From assembly GCA_002336725.1 (NCBI GenBank), contig DDEO01000125.1, forward strand, positions 1 to 10,641: 10,641 nucleotides of DNA, read 5' to 3'. Shown piece after piece: positions 1 to 6,615 of this stretch (positions are counted from its first letter, which is position 1; each line of letters begins with the position of its first letter). Source of the DNA: Bacteroidetes bacterium UBA1952 (GTDB lineage: Bacteria > Bacteroidota > Bacteroidia > Chitinophagales > Chitinophagaceae). The notes below the pieces were generated by a model. That model was not told the DNA's origin. It saw only the letters and a program-made list of their open reading frames with translations, and did no database searches. Position numbers and translations under genes: made by a program.

Positions 1-60
1 TGCTTCAAGGCAAAAGAAGACAAAAGATGGACGCTCTATCCGAGATTCACATTGGGATAG
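1..60 (+). CDS. possible C-terminal tail of an upstream gene (partial)
   Basis: Frame 1 is open from the first base to a TAG at 58-60 and reads CFKAKEDKRWTLYPRFTLG. The short aromatic-rich ending could be the last strand of a beta-rich protein, but 19 residues cannot establish a family. Frame 2 is also open here and continues into the repeat downstream, so openness alone is weak evidence. No function is proposed. The sequence upstream of the window would decide it. Confidence 0.2.
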   Translation, partial: CFKAKEDKRWTLYPRFTLG

Positions 61-102
61 AAAAAAGGGCGGTCTGATTTTCCGGAAATACACGCCTGCT
101 CT

Positions 103-245
103 GAACACAGAAGTGTATGCCCCATTGCACAGACGGAGCATCAACCGCTTACCGGGCGGAGATAGCAGCGGCTTTTTCTCTGCGCCGCTGCGTCTCTGCG
201 AGATTTTGCCGGAGATGCAATCTGTCATGCACCCGAACACAGAAG
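103..245. repeat. 11-bp direct repeats flanking palindromic element copy 1
   Basis: GAACACAGAAG occurs at 103-113 and again, identically, at 235-245. The two copies bracket the 114-234 inverted-repeat element almost exactly. This is the arrangement left by a target-site duplication after insertion of a mobile element. It could instead be an internal part of a longer repeat family, because copy 2 has a loosely similar GAAC/AGAG-rich sequence at the same place. No transposase lies nearby. Confidence 0.5.
114..234. repeat. dispersed palindromic repeat, copy 1 (MITE-like)
   Basis: This 121-bp segment is about 93 percent identical over its first 70 bases, and nearly identical over its last 33, to 4763-4891. 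The two ends are imperfect inverted repeats: TGTATGCCCCATTGCA at 114-129 against the reverse complement of TGCAATCTGTCATGCA at 216-231, 12 of 16 matching. Inside is a perfect 8-bp stem, GCAGCGGC at 165-172 with GCCGCTGC at 184-191. It contains no credible gene. It ends about 60 bases before the ddl start, so it lies in the ddl leader or promoter region. A non-autonomous inverted-repeat element is the best reading, and a structured RNA of a repeat family is the alternative. Confidence 0.7.
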
Positions 246-272
246 CCGACGCTAAAAGCGTTGGAGCCGTCT

Positions 273-280
273 TACTTTTA
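273..280 (+). promoter_or_regulatory. possible -7 box for ddl
   Basis: TACTTTTA matches the Bacteroidota housekeeping -7 consensus TAnnTTTG at all but the last base and lies 16 bases before the ddl ATG. No TTG-type -33 box sits at the usual distance upstream. A small perfect hairpin (ACGCT 249-253, AGCGT 257-261) lies just ahead of it. This is weak evidence. Confidence 0.25.
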
Positions 281-296
281 CGCCCGCAATCTTTTC

Positions 297-1298
297 ATGA
301 AAAAAAATATCGCTCTCGTTGCCGGTGGCTACTCCGGAGAATCGGTTATCTCGCTGCGCACTGCCCAAACCATCCGCCGCAATCTGGACCCGGCACGCTA
401 CGACGTTTACCCGGTGATCATCACCCGCACATCCTGGTATTATGCACCCAACGAAGAAGCATCTGGTATAGAGATTGACAAAAACGATTTCTCCCTCACC
501 CTCGAAGGCCGGAAAATTACCTTCGATGCCGCCTTTATTGCCGTTCATGGAACGCCCGGCGAAGATGGCCGCCTGCAAGGCTATTTCGATATGCTCGGCA
601 TTCCCTACACCACCTGCAACGCCATCGTGAGTGCGCTGACTTTCAATAAGAAATTCTGCAACAGCGTGGTGAAGGATTTTGGCGTAGCAGGCATCGCCCG
701 GTCTGAACATCTTACCAAAGATTATCCCTACAGCATCGGCGCGATTCTGGAAAACCTGAAACTGCCCGTGTTTGTAAAGCCCGCCGAAAGCGGCTCCAGC
801 CTGGGCATCTCTAAAGTGAAAGACGTTTCAGAACTCCTGCCGGCCATCAAAAAGGCTTTTCAGGAGGATAATCAGGTGTTGATAGAAGAGTTTATTGAAG
901 GCCGCGAACTGACTATCGGGGTCTATCGCTCGGGCGGCAATATCGAGGTGTTGCCGCCTACGGAAATCAAAAGCCAGAATGAGTTTTTCGACTACGAAGC
1001 CAAATACACCCAGGGCGTAACCGAAGAAATCACGCCCGCGCCGGTCGGCGATGTGGTGCTGGAGGATCTGCGCAAAAAAGCGGCCTATATCTATCGCCAC
1101 CTGCACTGCCGGGGCGTGGTGCGCATCGATTTTATCCTGCAACGCGACACCAACCGGCTGTTTTTTCTGGAGGTCAATACCATGCCCGGACAGAGCGAAG
1201 CCAGTATTATTCCGCAACAGGTACGCGCTGCCGGCCTCGACCTGAAAACTTTTTACGGGCAGTTGCTGGAATCGGTGCTGACCCAGGCCGCCGGGTAA
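297..1298 (+). CDS. ddl: D-alanine--D-alanine ligase
   Basis: The product, 333 residues, is an ATP-grasp ligase that joins two D-alanines in the cytoplasm to make the dipeptide terminus of peptidoglycan precursors. Visible family marks are GGYSGE with its catalytic glutamate near residue 15, HGTPGEDG at 84-91, the ATP-binding KPAESGSSLG at 161-170, the omega-loop region FDYEAKYTQG at 231-240, VRIDF at 275-279 and the metal-binding EVNTMPG at 292-298. Length is normal for Ddl. The frame is open 60 codons further upstream, but that stretch translates the palindromic repeat. The start at 297 gives the expected N-terminus MKKNIALVAGGYSGE. The gene is followed after 72 bases by the PASTA gene on the same strand, a pairing known from other Bacteroidota. 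Function is assigned with high certainty. Confidence 0.96.
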   Translation: MKKNIALVAGGYSGESVISLRTAQTIRRNLDPARYDVYPVIITRTSWYYAPNEEASGIEIDKNDFSLTLEGRKITFDAAFIAVHGTPGEDGRLQGYFDMLGIPYTTCNAIVSALTFNKKFCNSVVKDFGVAGIARSEHLTKDYPYSIGAILENLKLPVFVKPAESGSSLGISKVKDVSELLPAIKKAFQEDNQVLIEEFIEGRELTIGVYRSGGNIEVLPPTEIKSQNEFFDYEAKYTQGVTEEITPAPVGDVVLEDLRKKAAYIYRHLHCRGVVRIDFILQRDTNRLFFLEVNTMPGQSEASIIPQQVRAAGLDLKTFYGQLLESVLTQAAG

Positions 1299-1302
1299 AA
1301 AA

Positions 1303-1328
1303 GGCGCTCCCACAGCGCCCGGCTTTTC
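1303..1328 (+). terminator. hairpin between ddl and the PASTA gene
   Basis: GGCGCT at 1303-1308 and AGCGCC at 1314-1319 form a perfect 6-bp stem with a CCCAC loop, 5 bases after the ddl stop. On the plus strand it is followed by CGGCTTTT, a poor T-tract. On the minus strand it would be followed by six Ts, a better intrinsic terminator shape, although no minus-strand gene is seen here. It may cause partial termination or act as an mRNA 3'-end stabiliser within the operon. Confidence 0.4.
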
Positions 1329-1370
1329 CGGAAAATCCTTCCCCAAAGTCCCTTTTAATATCTCTACTGA

Positions 1371-2441
1371 ATGTCCAGCCACGCCCCCAGACCCACGGTG
1401 GTAAAAGAACGCCCTTCGGGAATCAAAGACAGCCTCTGGTTCAACATCCTCGTCATGATTGGGGTAGCCGTGTTGCTGTATTTTTTGATATTTTCTTCGC
1501 TTTCGATCATCACTCAACACGGTGCCGAGGTGAAGGTTCCTTCGGTAACCGACCGCCCGCTCGATAAGGCGCTGGCCACGCTGGAAAAAGCCGGCTTCGC
1601 GGTGGATATCGATAGCTCCTACGACGCAGAACGCAAGCCGCTGGCCGTGCTGACCCAACAGCCCGCTCCCGGCGCAGTGGTGAAGCAAAACCGCACCATC
1701 TTCCTGACGGTCAATAAGGCGCTGCCGCCGGCTACGCAGATGCCCAACCTGGTGAACCTTTCCTTCCGCAGCGCCTCGCTTATCCTGAAAAGCCGCCGGC
1801 TGGTGCTGGGAGACACAATTATGAAGCCCGACATTGCCCGTGGCGCTGTGCTGGAACAACGCTTTGCGGGACGGGTGATTGCCCCCGGAACCAATCTGGC
1901 CGAGGGCAGCCGTATCGACCTGGTGGTGGGCGACGGACTGGGCGAGGTGGAGTTTGACGTGCCCGACGTGATTGGCATGACCTACAACGAAGGACGCGCC
2001 CTGCTGATGGGCAACGGCTTGTATCTGGTGCCGGTATTCGACGGGCCGCTGGCCGACACCGGAAACGCCATTATCTACAATCAGGTGCCTTCTCCCTACA
2101 ACGAAGGCGGCGGACGCAACCGCAAGCGGCAGGGCGATTATGTAGATGTCTTTGTAAAGAAATCACCGACGGTAGAAGAGATGGAAAGCAACAGAAAGCC
2201 CAAGCCTGCCGTTATGGATATGTATGCCCCGGAACCGGCTACACCCAAACCGGCTACACCCAAACCTGTTTCCGCTCAAACGCCGGTATCTGCATCCAAA
2301 CCGGCTACACCCAAACCTGTTTCCGCTCAAACGCCGGTATCTGCACCCAAACCGGCTACACCCAAAACGCCGACATCTGCTGCACCTTCGCCCATACCCA
2401 AGGCGGTTATGAAGCCGGATACCTCTAAACGAAAGCCATGA
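1371..2441 (+). CDS. membrane-anchored PASTA domain protein
   Basis: The 356-residue product has a cytoplasmic N-terminus, one transmembrane segment at about 24-46, and three extracytoplasmic PASTA repeats at about 52-116, 121-187 and 195-265. The tail from about 270 is rich in Pro, Thr, Lys and Ala. Unlike the Firmicutes PASTA kinases there is no kinase domain and the N-terminus is too short for one. PASTA domains in other systems bind muropeptides or beta-lactams, so a peptidoglycan-contact role in the periplasm is inferred, supported by the ddl neighbour. The ATG at 1371 starts a good membrane-protein N-terminus, and no Shine-Dalgarno is visible. The stop overlaps the next start by 4 bases (ATGA), indicating translational coupling to the T9SS protein. 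The tail holds a 51-bp tandem repeat, listed separately. The architecture is clear, the function inferred. Confidence 0.9.
   Translation: MSSHAPRPTVVKERPSGIKDSLWFNILVMIGVAVLLYFLIFSSLSIITQHGAEVKVPSVTDRPLDKALATLEKAGFAVDIDSSYDAERKPLAVLTQQPAPGAVVKQNRTIFLTVNKALPPATQMPNLVNLSFRSASLILKSRRLVLGDTIMKPDIARGAVLEQRFAGRVIAPGTNLAEGSRIDLVVGDGLGEVEFDVPDVIGMTYNEGRALLMGNGLYLVPVFDGPLADTGNAIIYNQVPSPYNEGGGRNRKRQGDYVDVFVKKSPTVEEMESNRKPKPAVMDMYAPEPATPKPATPKPVSAQTPVSASKPATPKPVSAQTPVSAPKPATPKTPTSAAPSPIPKAVMKPDTSKRKP
2247..2365 (+). repeat. 51-bp tandem repeat in the PASTA gene tail
   Basis: Two nearly identical 51-bp units (2247-2297 and 2298-2348) are followed by a partial third from 2349, each beginning AAACCGGCTACACCC. 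A shorter partial unit precedes them at about 2233-2246. Each unit encodes 17 residues of the type KPATPKPVSAQTPVSA. The period is a multiple of three, so unit gain or loss keeps the frame and changes only the length of the Pro/Thr-rich periplasmic tail. Confidence 0.9.
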
Positions 2442-4303
2442 AATCGCTGCCTCGTCTGCTAAGAATTTTTTCTGTACTTGCGGCCCTTTGCGGAGCCACG
2501 CAGGCGTTGGCGCAGGAAAACCTGGTGCCGCTTTCCTGGAACCGGGCCTCCGAAGCCGCCGGCAAGACTGCCGCGCCGGTCGGTTTCCGGAAATCGACCG
2601 CGCTGCCGCTGCCTTTCTTTGAAGATTTTCTGGGCAGTAACCTCTATCCGGATCCGCAGCGGTGGGTGGTCAATCGGCAGGTGTATGTCAATAATACAAT
2701 GGGTGTCAATCCTGTGGCGCAGGGCGTTTGCACCTTCGATGCGCTCGGCCCCGACAACCGGCCCTACGACACCACCAATCCGTTTCGCCTGCTCTATGCC
2801 GATACGCTGGCCTCGCAGCCCTTCGATTTCTCGGCCTACAACCCCGGTGACAGCATCTATCTCAGCTTTTTCTATCAGCCGCAGGGCGCCGGTTTTGCTC
2901 CCGAAACGACCGATTCGCTGATGCTTTTTTTCCGGAGCCGGAATGGACGCTGGTTTAAGCAATGGGCCAAAGAAGGCACCCTCCTTCAGCCCTTCCGGCA
3001 GGTGATGATTCCGGTAACAGATACTTCTTATCTCTACAACGGCTTTCAGTTCCGGTTTATCAACAAGGCCTCTATCAACCTCAACGACGATGTCTGGAAC
3101 CTCGATTATATCCGGATGGATGCCGGACGAAACCTTTACGACACCGCCGTTCAGGACGTGGCGCTGACGACGATTTCCGGAAATCTGCTGCGCGATTATA
3201 CCTCGATGCCCTATCGCCACTACCTCGCCAATACGGCCGGGGAGGGGGCCACAGAGATTTCCGGAGATTTCCGCAATAATGAGGCACAGCCCATATCGGG
3301 TTTTATTGGCCTGAACGCGACCAACGCCGCCAACGGAACCTCTTTTTACACGACCGGACAACCCATGAGCCTGAACAGCTATCAGAGCGATAGGTTCCGG
3401 ATTCCGTCGTACACGGCTATCACCCAAATCGGCCCGCAGGATGCCCTTTTTATCCGCCATCATTTCAGCCTTTCCACGGCGGCACCCCAGTCTTCGACGG
3501 CCAATGACACGCTGACGAAGATTCAGGTTTTTGATAACTATTTTGCTTATGACGACGGCACCGCCGAGAAAGCCTATTATTTAAACCTCCTGCCGGCGCT
3601 TCCCGGAATCGTGGCTATGGAATTTCATACCAGTGTGGCCGATACGCTGCGGGGCGGGGCCATTCTTTTTGCGCAGCAGGTGCCAACGGCAGCGGGCAAG
3701 TTTTTTAATATGCAGCTCTACCGGAGGCTGGCGGGCGTGGCAGGCGCTACCGCCGACGAGTTGATCCACTCGCAGGATTTTTATCAGCCCCGGTTTGTCG
3801 ATACGGTGAATCGGTTCTTTACCTATGTCTTCGATACGCCGGTGCCGCTGCCGCCGGGCAACTACTATTTCTGCGTGGCCCAGCCGGCCCTCAGCGGCTC
3901 CGATAGTTTGTATTATGCCGTGGATGCCAATCGGGTGGGGGCCAACCACTTGTATTATAATGTGGACGGCAACTGGCGCAGCAGCACCATTTCCGGCGCA
4001 CTGATGATTCGCCCGCTCGTCGGTGCGCCCGTTGCGCCGACGGCAGTGGAGCAGGTGAAAAATATTTCTTCCTGGAGCGTATATCCCAATCCGTCTGCCG
4101 GTGCGCTTTCGTTGCAGGCCGTTCCGGAAAACAGCGAGGTGCAATTGCTCGATATTTCCGGAAAACAGGTGATTCGGCAGTGGCTTTTGCCGGCGTTGCC
4201 CGGCCTGCGAGGCTTGTCTGCCGGGATGTATCTTTTGCGCTGGCGACCCGTAAATGGTGTGTGGAGCGCACCTCAAAAATGGATTTTAACCAACAATCTT
4301 TAG
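2438..4303 (+). CDS. T9SS type A sorting domain-containing secreted protein
   Basis: The 621-residue product begins with a Sec signal peptide (MKSLPRLLRIFSVLAALCG and on to about residue 26, ending ALAQ). It ends in a typical type A T9SS C-terminal domain of about 75 residues, with WSVYPNPSAG, a central LLDISGKQV strand pair, the LSAGMYLLRW turn and a final K-W-I-L strand. Export across the inner membrane by Sec and across the outer membrane by T9SS, ending on the surface or outside, follows from these signals. The middle region is beta-rich, with PLPFFEDF near the mature N-terminus and NDDVWNLDYIRMD near 220, reminiscent of MAM/jelly-roll-like modules of Bacteroidota surface proteins. No catalytic motif was recognised. 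It starts inside the PASTA stop codon (ATGA), so it is probably co-translated with that gene. It carries four copies of the TTCCGGAA palindrome (2585, 3175, 4122, 4156). Its role is unknown. Confidence 0.9.
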   Translation: MKSLPRLLRIFSVLAALCGATQALAQENLVPLSWNRASEAAGKTAAPVGFRKSTALPLPFFEDFLGSNLYPDPQRWVVNRQVYVNNTMGVNPVAQGVCTFDALGPDNRPYDTTNPFRLLYADTLASQPFDFSAYNPGDSIYLSFFYQPQGAGFAPETTDSLMLFFRSRNGRWFKQWAKEGTLLQPFRQVMIPVTDTSYLYNGFQFRFINKASINLNDDVWNLDYIRMDAGRNLYDTAVQDVALTTISGNLLRDYTSMPYRHYLANTAGEGATEISGDFRNNEAQPISGFIGLNATNAANGTSFYTTGQPMSLNSYQSDRFRIPSYTAITQIGPQDALFIRHHFSLSTAAPQSSTANDTLTKIQVFDNYFAYDDGTAEKAYYLNLLPALPGIVAMEFHTSVADTLRGGAILFAQQVPTAAGKFFNMQLYRRLAGVAGATADELIHSQDFYQPRFVDTVNRFFTYVFDTPVPLPPGNYYFCVAQPALSGSDSLYYAVDANRVGANHLYYNVDGNWRSSTISGALMIRPLVGAPVAPTAVEQVKNISSWSVYPNPSAGALSLQAVPENSEVQLLDISGKQVIRQWLLPALPGLRGLSAGMYLLRWRPVNGVWSAPQKWILTNNL

Positions 4304-4311
4304 CATCTTTG
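4304..4311 (+). promoter_or_regulatory. possible -7 box for the rhodanese gene
   Basis: CATCTTTG sits directly after the T9SS gene stop and 5 bases before the rhodanese ATG. It matches TAnnTTTG at 7 of 8 positions and is followed by GCCCTT, a common look for Bacteroidota promoters with very short leaders. No clear -33 box is visible, so read-through from the upstream operon is equally possible. Confidence 0.35.
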
Positions 4312-4316
4312 CCCTT

Positions 4317-4616
4317 ATGCAAAACATAACCACACAGGAACTCAAACGCCGCATGGAAGCAGGCGAAAAGGTTTATATCATTGATGTCCGCGAGCCGGAA
4401 GAAGTGGCCGAAAGCCGCATCGAAGGCAGCATTCACATTCCGCTGGGAGACATCATGAGCTTTCAGATAGGCGAAATCGAAGACCTCGATAAAGACACCG
4501 AACTGGTGATGCAGTGTCGGAGCGGCAAGCGCAGCCTGCAGGCCGGCATGATGCTCGAAACAATGGGCTATACAAACGTGAAAAATCTGGAAGGCGGCAT
4601 TCTGGATTGGAACTAA
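4317..4616 (+). CDS. single-domain rhodanese-like protein
   Basis: The 99-residue product is one complete rhodanese domain, a cytoplasmic sulfurtransferase fold that carries a persulfide on its active-site cysteine. The N-terminal ITTQELKRRM helix, the VYIIDVREPEE strand with the conserved Asp-Val-Arg, and the six-residue active-site loop CRSGKR starting at Cys67 are all visible. The C-terminal LEGGILDW closes the domain. There is no signal peptide or second domain, which matches the small GlpE/PspE-like family without the exported form of PspE. It follows the T9SS gene by 13 bases and may share its transcript. The physiological sulfur acceptor cannot be read from sequence. Confidence 0.93.
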   Translation: MQNITTQELKRRMEAGEKVYIIDVREPEEVAESRIEGSIHIPLGDIMSFQIGEIEDLDKDTELVMQCRSGKRSLQAGMMLETMGYTNVKNLEGGILDWN

Positions 4617-4638
4617 GCCATCTGAACAGGGAGCCAGA

Positions 4639-4661
4639 CAAGAGGCCGCTTGAGTTTTTTT
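4639..4661 (+). terminator. weak intrinsic terminator after the rhodanese gene
   Basis: CAAG at 4639-4642 pairs with CTTG at 4649-4652 around a GC-rich centre, and a run of seven Ts follows at 4655-4661. The stem is only four secure base pairs with an A-G mismatch inside, so this is a weak terminator at best. Its position 22 bases after the stop codon fits that role. Confidence 0.35.
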
Positions 4662-4723
4662 GGTGTCCTGATGCGGGGGACTTTTTCCCATTTTAGAATT
4701 GCCTGCGTATGGGGATAAATACA

Positions 4724-4922
4724 GCATCTTTGTTATCCCTGGAAGGAACTGTGAGAGATGGGTGTATGACCCATTGCACAGCCGGAGCATCAGCCGCTTA
4801 CCGGGCTGAGATAGCAGCGGCTTTTTCGCTGCACCTCTGCGCCGCTGCGCCGCTGCGGGATTTTGCCGGAGATGCAATCTGTCATGCATCCGTAGAGAAC
4901 CTTCCGAGGATGACAAAGATGC
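4724..4922. repeat. dispersed palindromic repeat, copy 2, with extended inverted arms (MITE-like)
   Basis: The core at 4763-4891 is the second copy of the 114-234 element. Here the inverted repeats are longer and come in two nested pairs. The inner arms are GGGTGTATGACCCATTGCA at 4760-4778 against TGCAATCTGTCATGCATCC at 4873-4891, 15 of 19 matching. The outer arms are 4724-4746 and 4900-4922, 20 of 23 matching, beginning GCATCTTTG and ending CAAAGATGC. The internal stem GCAGCGGC (4814-4821) can pair with either of two tandem GCCGCTGC octamers (4841-4848, 4849-4856); copy 1 has only one. The whole unit of about 199 bp could fold into one long hairpin. It contains no convincing gene and no transposase is near. 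It occupies the intergenic space between the rhodanese and the histidine kinase. Confidence 0.75.
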
Positions 4923-5050
4923 CGGGACAATTTGTTATGCGCCCCTCCGATAAGTACAAGGCCACAAAGCGTTGATGGGCGGATAGTGTTGGCAAATCGT
5001 CCCCAATTATTCAACAGCGAAGCGTCCAACCATTTCAGCGTCCAATCCTC
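4923..5050 (+). promoter_or_regulatory. histidine kinase leader with spaced direct repeats
   Basis: Just before the kinase start, AGCGTCCAA is repeated at 5021-5029 and 5037-5045, 16 bases apart, and a related CGTCCCCAA lies at 4998-5006. Evenly spaced direct repeats in front of a two-component gene could be a response-regulator binding site. No clear TTG / TAnnTTTG promoter pair was found in this stretch. The assignment is speculative. No gene is seen between 4617 and 5050. Confidence 0.25.
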
Positions 5051-6028
5051 TTGAAATCCTTCCGTCTTCTCAAAATTCTGTATATGCTGCTGCTGCTCTA
5101 TGTGGTGGCGGCATTGCTGTTTTGGGGTTTTAGCCTGCAACGCCAAAGCCGCATTATCTATGAAGCGGAGCGGCAGGCACTGCCTTTGCAGATAGACAGC
5201 AGCCAAAGCCCACAACGATACCAACAGGAATTAACGGCTATTGAAGCGCGGCGGCAACTGCGTACCAAGCAATATCTCGGCGAAGGCAGCACCTTTCTGG
5301 CTATTATCCTGATGGGTGCAGCGGTGGTCTATTCCTCTATCCGGCGCAACCTGCGGCTCTCGCAACAGCAGTCTAATTTCATGCTCGCGGTTACGCACGA
5401 ACTGAAATCGCCCATCGCCGCCGTAAAGCTCAATCTGGAAACCATCCGGAAACGACGGCTCTCGGAAGAACAGCAAAAACAACTCCTGGACCGCAGCGTG
5501 GCCGAATCCGACCGGCTCAACGACCTCTGCAACAACCTGCTGCTTGCTTCCCGCCTCGAAGGACGGCAGCAGTCGCAGGCACGGGAGAAACTTTCACTCA
5601 CCGATCTGGTCCGCGAAACAACTGAAGGCTACAACAGCCGTCATCCGGGGCGCTTTATCACACATCTTGCTGCCAACTGCACGGTCATGGGCGACTGGAT
5701 GCTGCTGCAAATGGCCCTCACCAATCTACTCGAAAATGCCATTAAATACAGCCCGGCAGCGCAGCCCGTTCACGTTGCCATGAGTTGTAAAAACGGCTTC
5801 GCTACGCTGGAAATTGCCGACGAAGGCACCGGCATTCCGGAAAATGAGAAAAGCCGGATTTTTGATAAATTCTATCGCGTCGGTGCCGAAAACACGCGCC
5901 GCGCCAAAGGCACCGGCCTGGGACTTTATATCACCCGTCGCATTGTGGCGCAGCATCGCGGTCAGATAACCGTTCGGGACAACAGCCCGCAGGGCAGCAT
6001 TTTTGAAATCCGTCTGCCGCTGGCCTAA
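5051..6028 (+). CDS. membrane sensor histidine kinase (orphan)
   Basis: The 325-residue product is an inner-membrane histidine kinase. It has two transmembrane segments (about 8-28 and 79-96) enclosing a short periplasmic sensor loop of about 50 residues. The HisKA H-box is VTHELKSPIAAVKL with phospho-acceptor His116. The HATPase domain shows the N-box LTNLLENAIKYS (Asn225 and Asn229), the G1 box DEGTGIP (257-263), the F-box FDKFYR (271-276) and the G2 box GTGLGL (287-292). All catalytic residues are present. No HAMP or PAS domain is evident. The start is taken as TTG at 5051, giving MKSFRLLKIL before the first membrane helix. ATG at 5084 would remove the positive N-terminus and trim the helix, but cannot be excluded. 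No response regulator lies on either side, so its partner is elsewhere. It ends 4 bases into the convergent rnhB gene. Confidence 0.93.
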   Translation: MKSFRLLKILYMLLLLYVVAALLFWGFSLQRQSRIIYEAERQALPLQIDSSQSPQRYQQELTAIEARRQLRTKQYLGEGSTFLAIILMGAAVVYSSIRRNLRLSQQQSNFMLAVTHELKSPIAAVKLNLETIRKRRLSEEQQKQLLDRSVAESDRLNDLCNNLLLASRLEGRQQSQAREKLSLTDLVRETTEGYNSRHPGRFITHLAANCTVMGDWMLLQMALTNLLENAIKYSPAAQPVHVAMSCKNGFATLEIADEGTGIPENEKSRIFDKFYRVGAENTRRAKGTGLGLYITRRIVAQHRGQITVRDNSPQGSIFEIRLPLA

Positions 6029-6615
6029 ACACACCGAAACGTTTTTCGGTGTTCGTCGCAGAAATCATACGTCGCAATGGCTTCGCGGTGGGCGCGGGTG
6101 GGGTAGCCTTTGTGTTTCTCAAAGCCGTATTGCGGATGCTTTTCCGCCAGCCGGAGCATATACGCGTCGCGGTGGGTTTTGGCCAGTACGCTCGCTGCCG
6201 CAATGGCCATAAAGCGGCTGTCGCCCTTCACAAAACACTGATGCGCAATGCCGAAATAAGGCTTAAAACGATTGCCGTCCACGAGCAGCAATTCCGGCTT
6301 TTGCGAAAGCGCATCCACGGCGCGGTGCATCGCCAGAAAGGTGGCCTGCAGGATATTCACCGCATCAACTTCGGCTGCCGAAGCCGTGGCCACGGCCCAG
6401 GCCAGCGCGTTTTCCTCGATGAAGGGGCGCAGCGCCTCGCGGTCTTTTTCGGACAGTAATTTGCTATCCGTGAGCCGGGAATTCCGGAAATCGGGCGGCA
6501 AAATCACGGCGGCGGCAAACACCGGACCGGCCAGACAGCCGCGCCCCGCCTCGTCTATTCCGGCTTCGGGAACGGCGGTCTGGAAAAAAAGCTGCGGAAG
6601 GTTAGAATGGCTCAA
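6025..6615 (-). CDS. rnhB: ribonuclease HII
   Basis: The 196-residue product is a cytoplasmic endonuclease that cuts the RNA strand of RNA-DNA hybrids and starts removal of single ribonucleotides from DNA. Family marks are AGIDEAGRG with catalytic Asp21 and Glu22, LLVDGN with Asp113, GDSRFMAIAAASVLAKTHRD with Asp150, and the C-terminal GYPTRAH. Length is typical. The start is a TTG at 6613-6615. No in-frame ATG exists upstream before the stop near 6717, and the next internal Met would remove the active site. The tandem repeat array of 6614-6730 runs directly up to this start codon. The 3' end overlaps the convergent histidine kinase by 4 bases. One TTCCGGAA palindrome lies at 6482. Confidence 0.95.
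   Translation of the reverse strand: MSHSNLPQLFFQTAVPEAGIDEAGRGCLAGPVFAAAVILPPDFRNSRLTDSKLLSEKDREALRPFIEENALAWAVATASAAEVDAVNILQATFLAMHRAVDALSQKPELLLVDGNRFKPYFGIAHQCFVKGDSRFMAIAAASVLAKTHRDAYMLRLAEKHPQYGFEKHKGYPTRAHREAIATYDFCDEHRKTFRCV
6031..6052. terminator. hairpin at the convergent kinase/rnhB junction
   Basis: ACACCGAAA at 6031-6039 and TTTCGGTGT at 6044-6052 form a perfect 9-bp stem with a 4-base loop, 3 bases after the kinase stop codon. The stem lies inside the last codons of rnhB. No separate T-tract follows on either strand, although the stem contains T and A runs. It may terminate or stabilise the 3' ends of the two converging transcripts. Confidence 0.5.

Noticed and set aside
117..296. 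N-terminal extension of ddl or a separate small gene in the repeat
   Set aside because: The frame is open, but it translates the palindromic element, and Ddl homology begins at the ATG at 297.
828..1859. Long minus-strand open frame (343 codons) across ddl and the PASTA gene
   Set aside because: It is a shadow of two confidently identified plus-strand genes, has a low-complexity His/Gln-rich composition and crosses their intergenic hairpin.
2459..3463. Long minus-strand open frame (334 codons) inside the T9SS gene
   Set aside because: The opposite strand codes a protein with signal peptide and sorting domain; this frame shows no recognisable domain.
3891..4916. Minus-strand open frame (341 codons) from the T9SS gene across rhodanese to repeat copy 2
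   Set aside because: It spans two real genes and a repeat and has no family signature.
4709..4975. Small plus-strand reading frame of 88 codons, similar in part to the frame at 117-230
   Set aside because: The protein similarity (HCTxGASxAYRAEIAAAFSL) is a by-product of the DNA repeat; the frames diverge outside it and no family is recognised.
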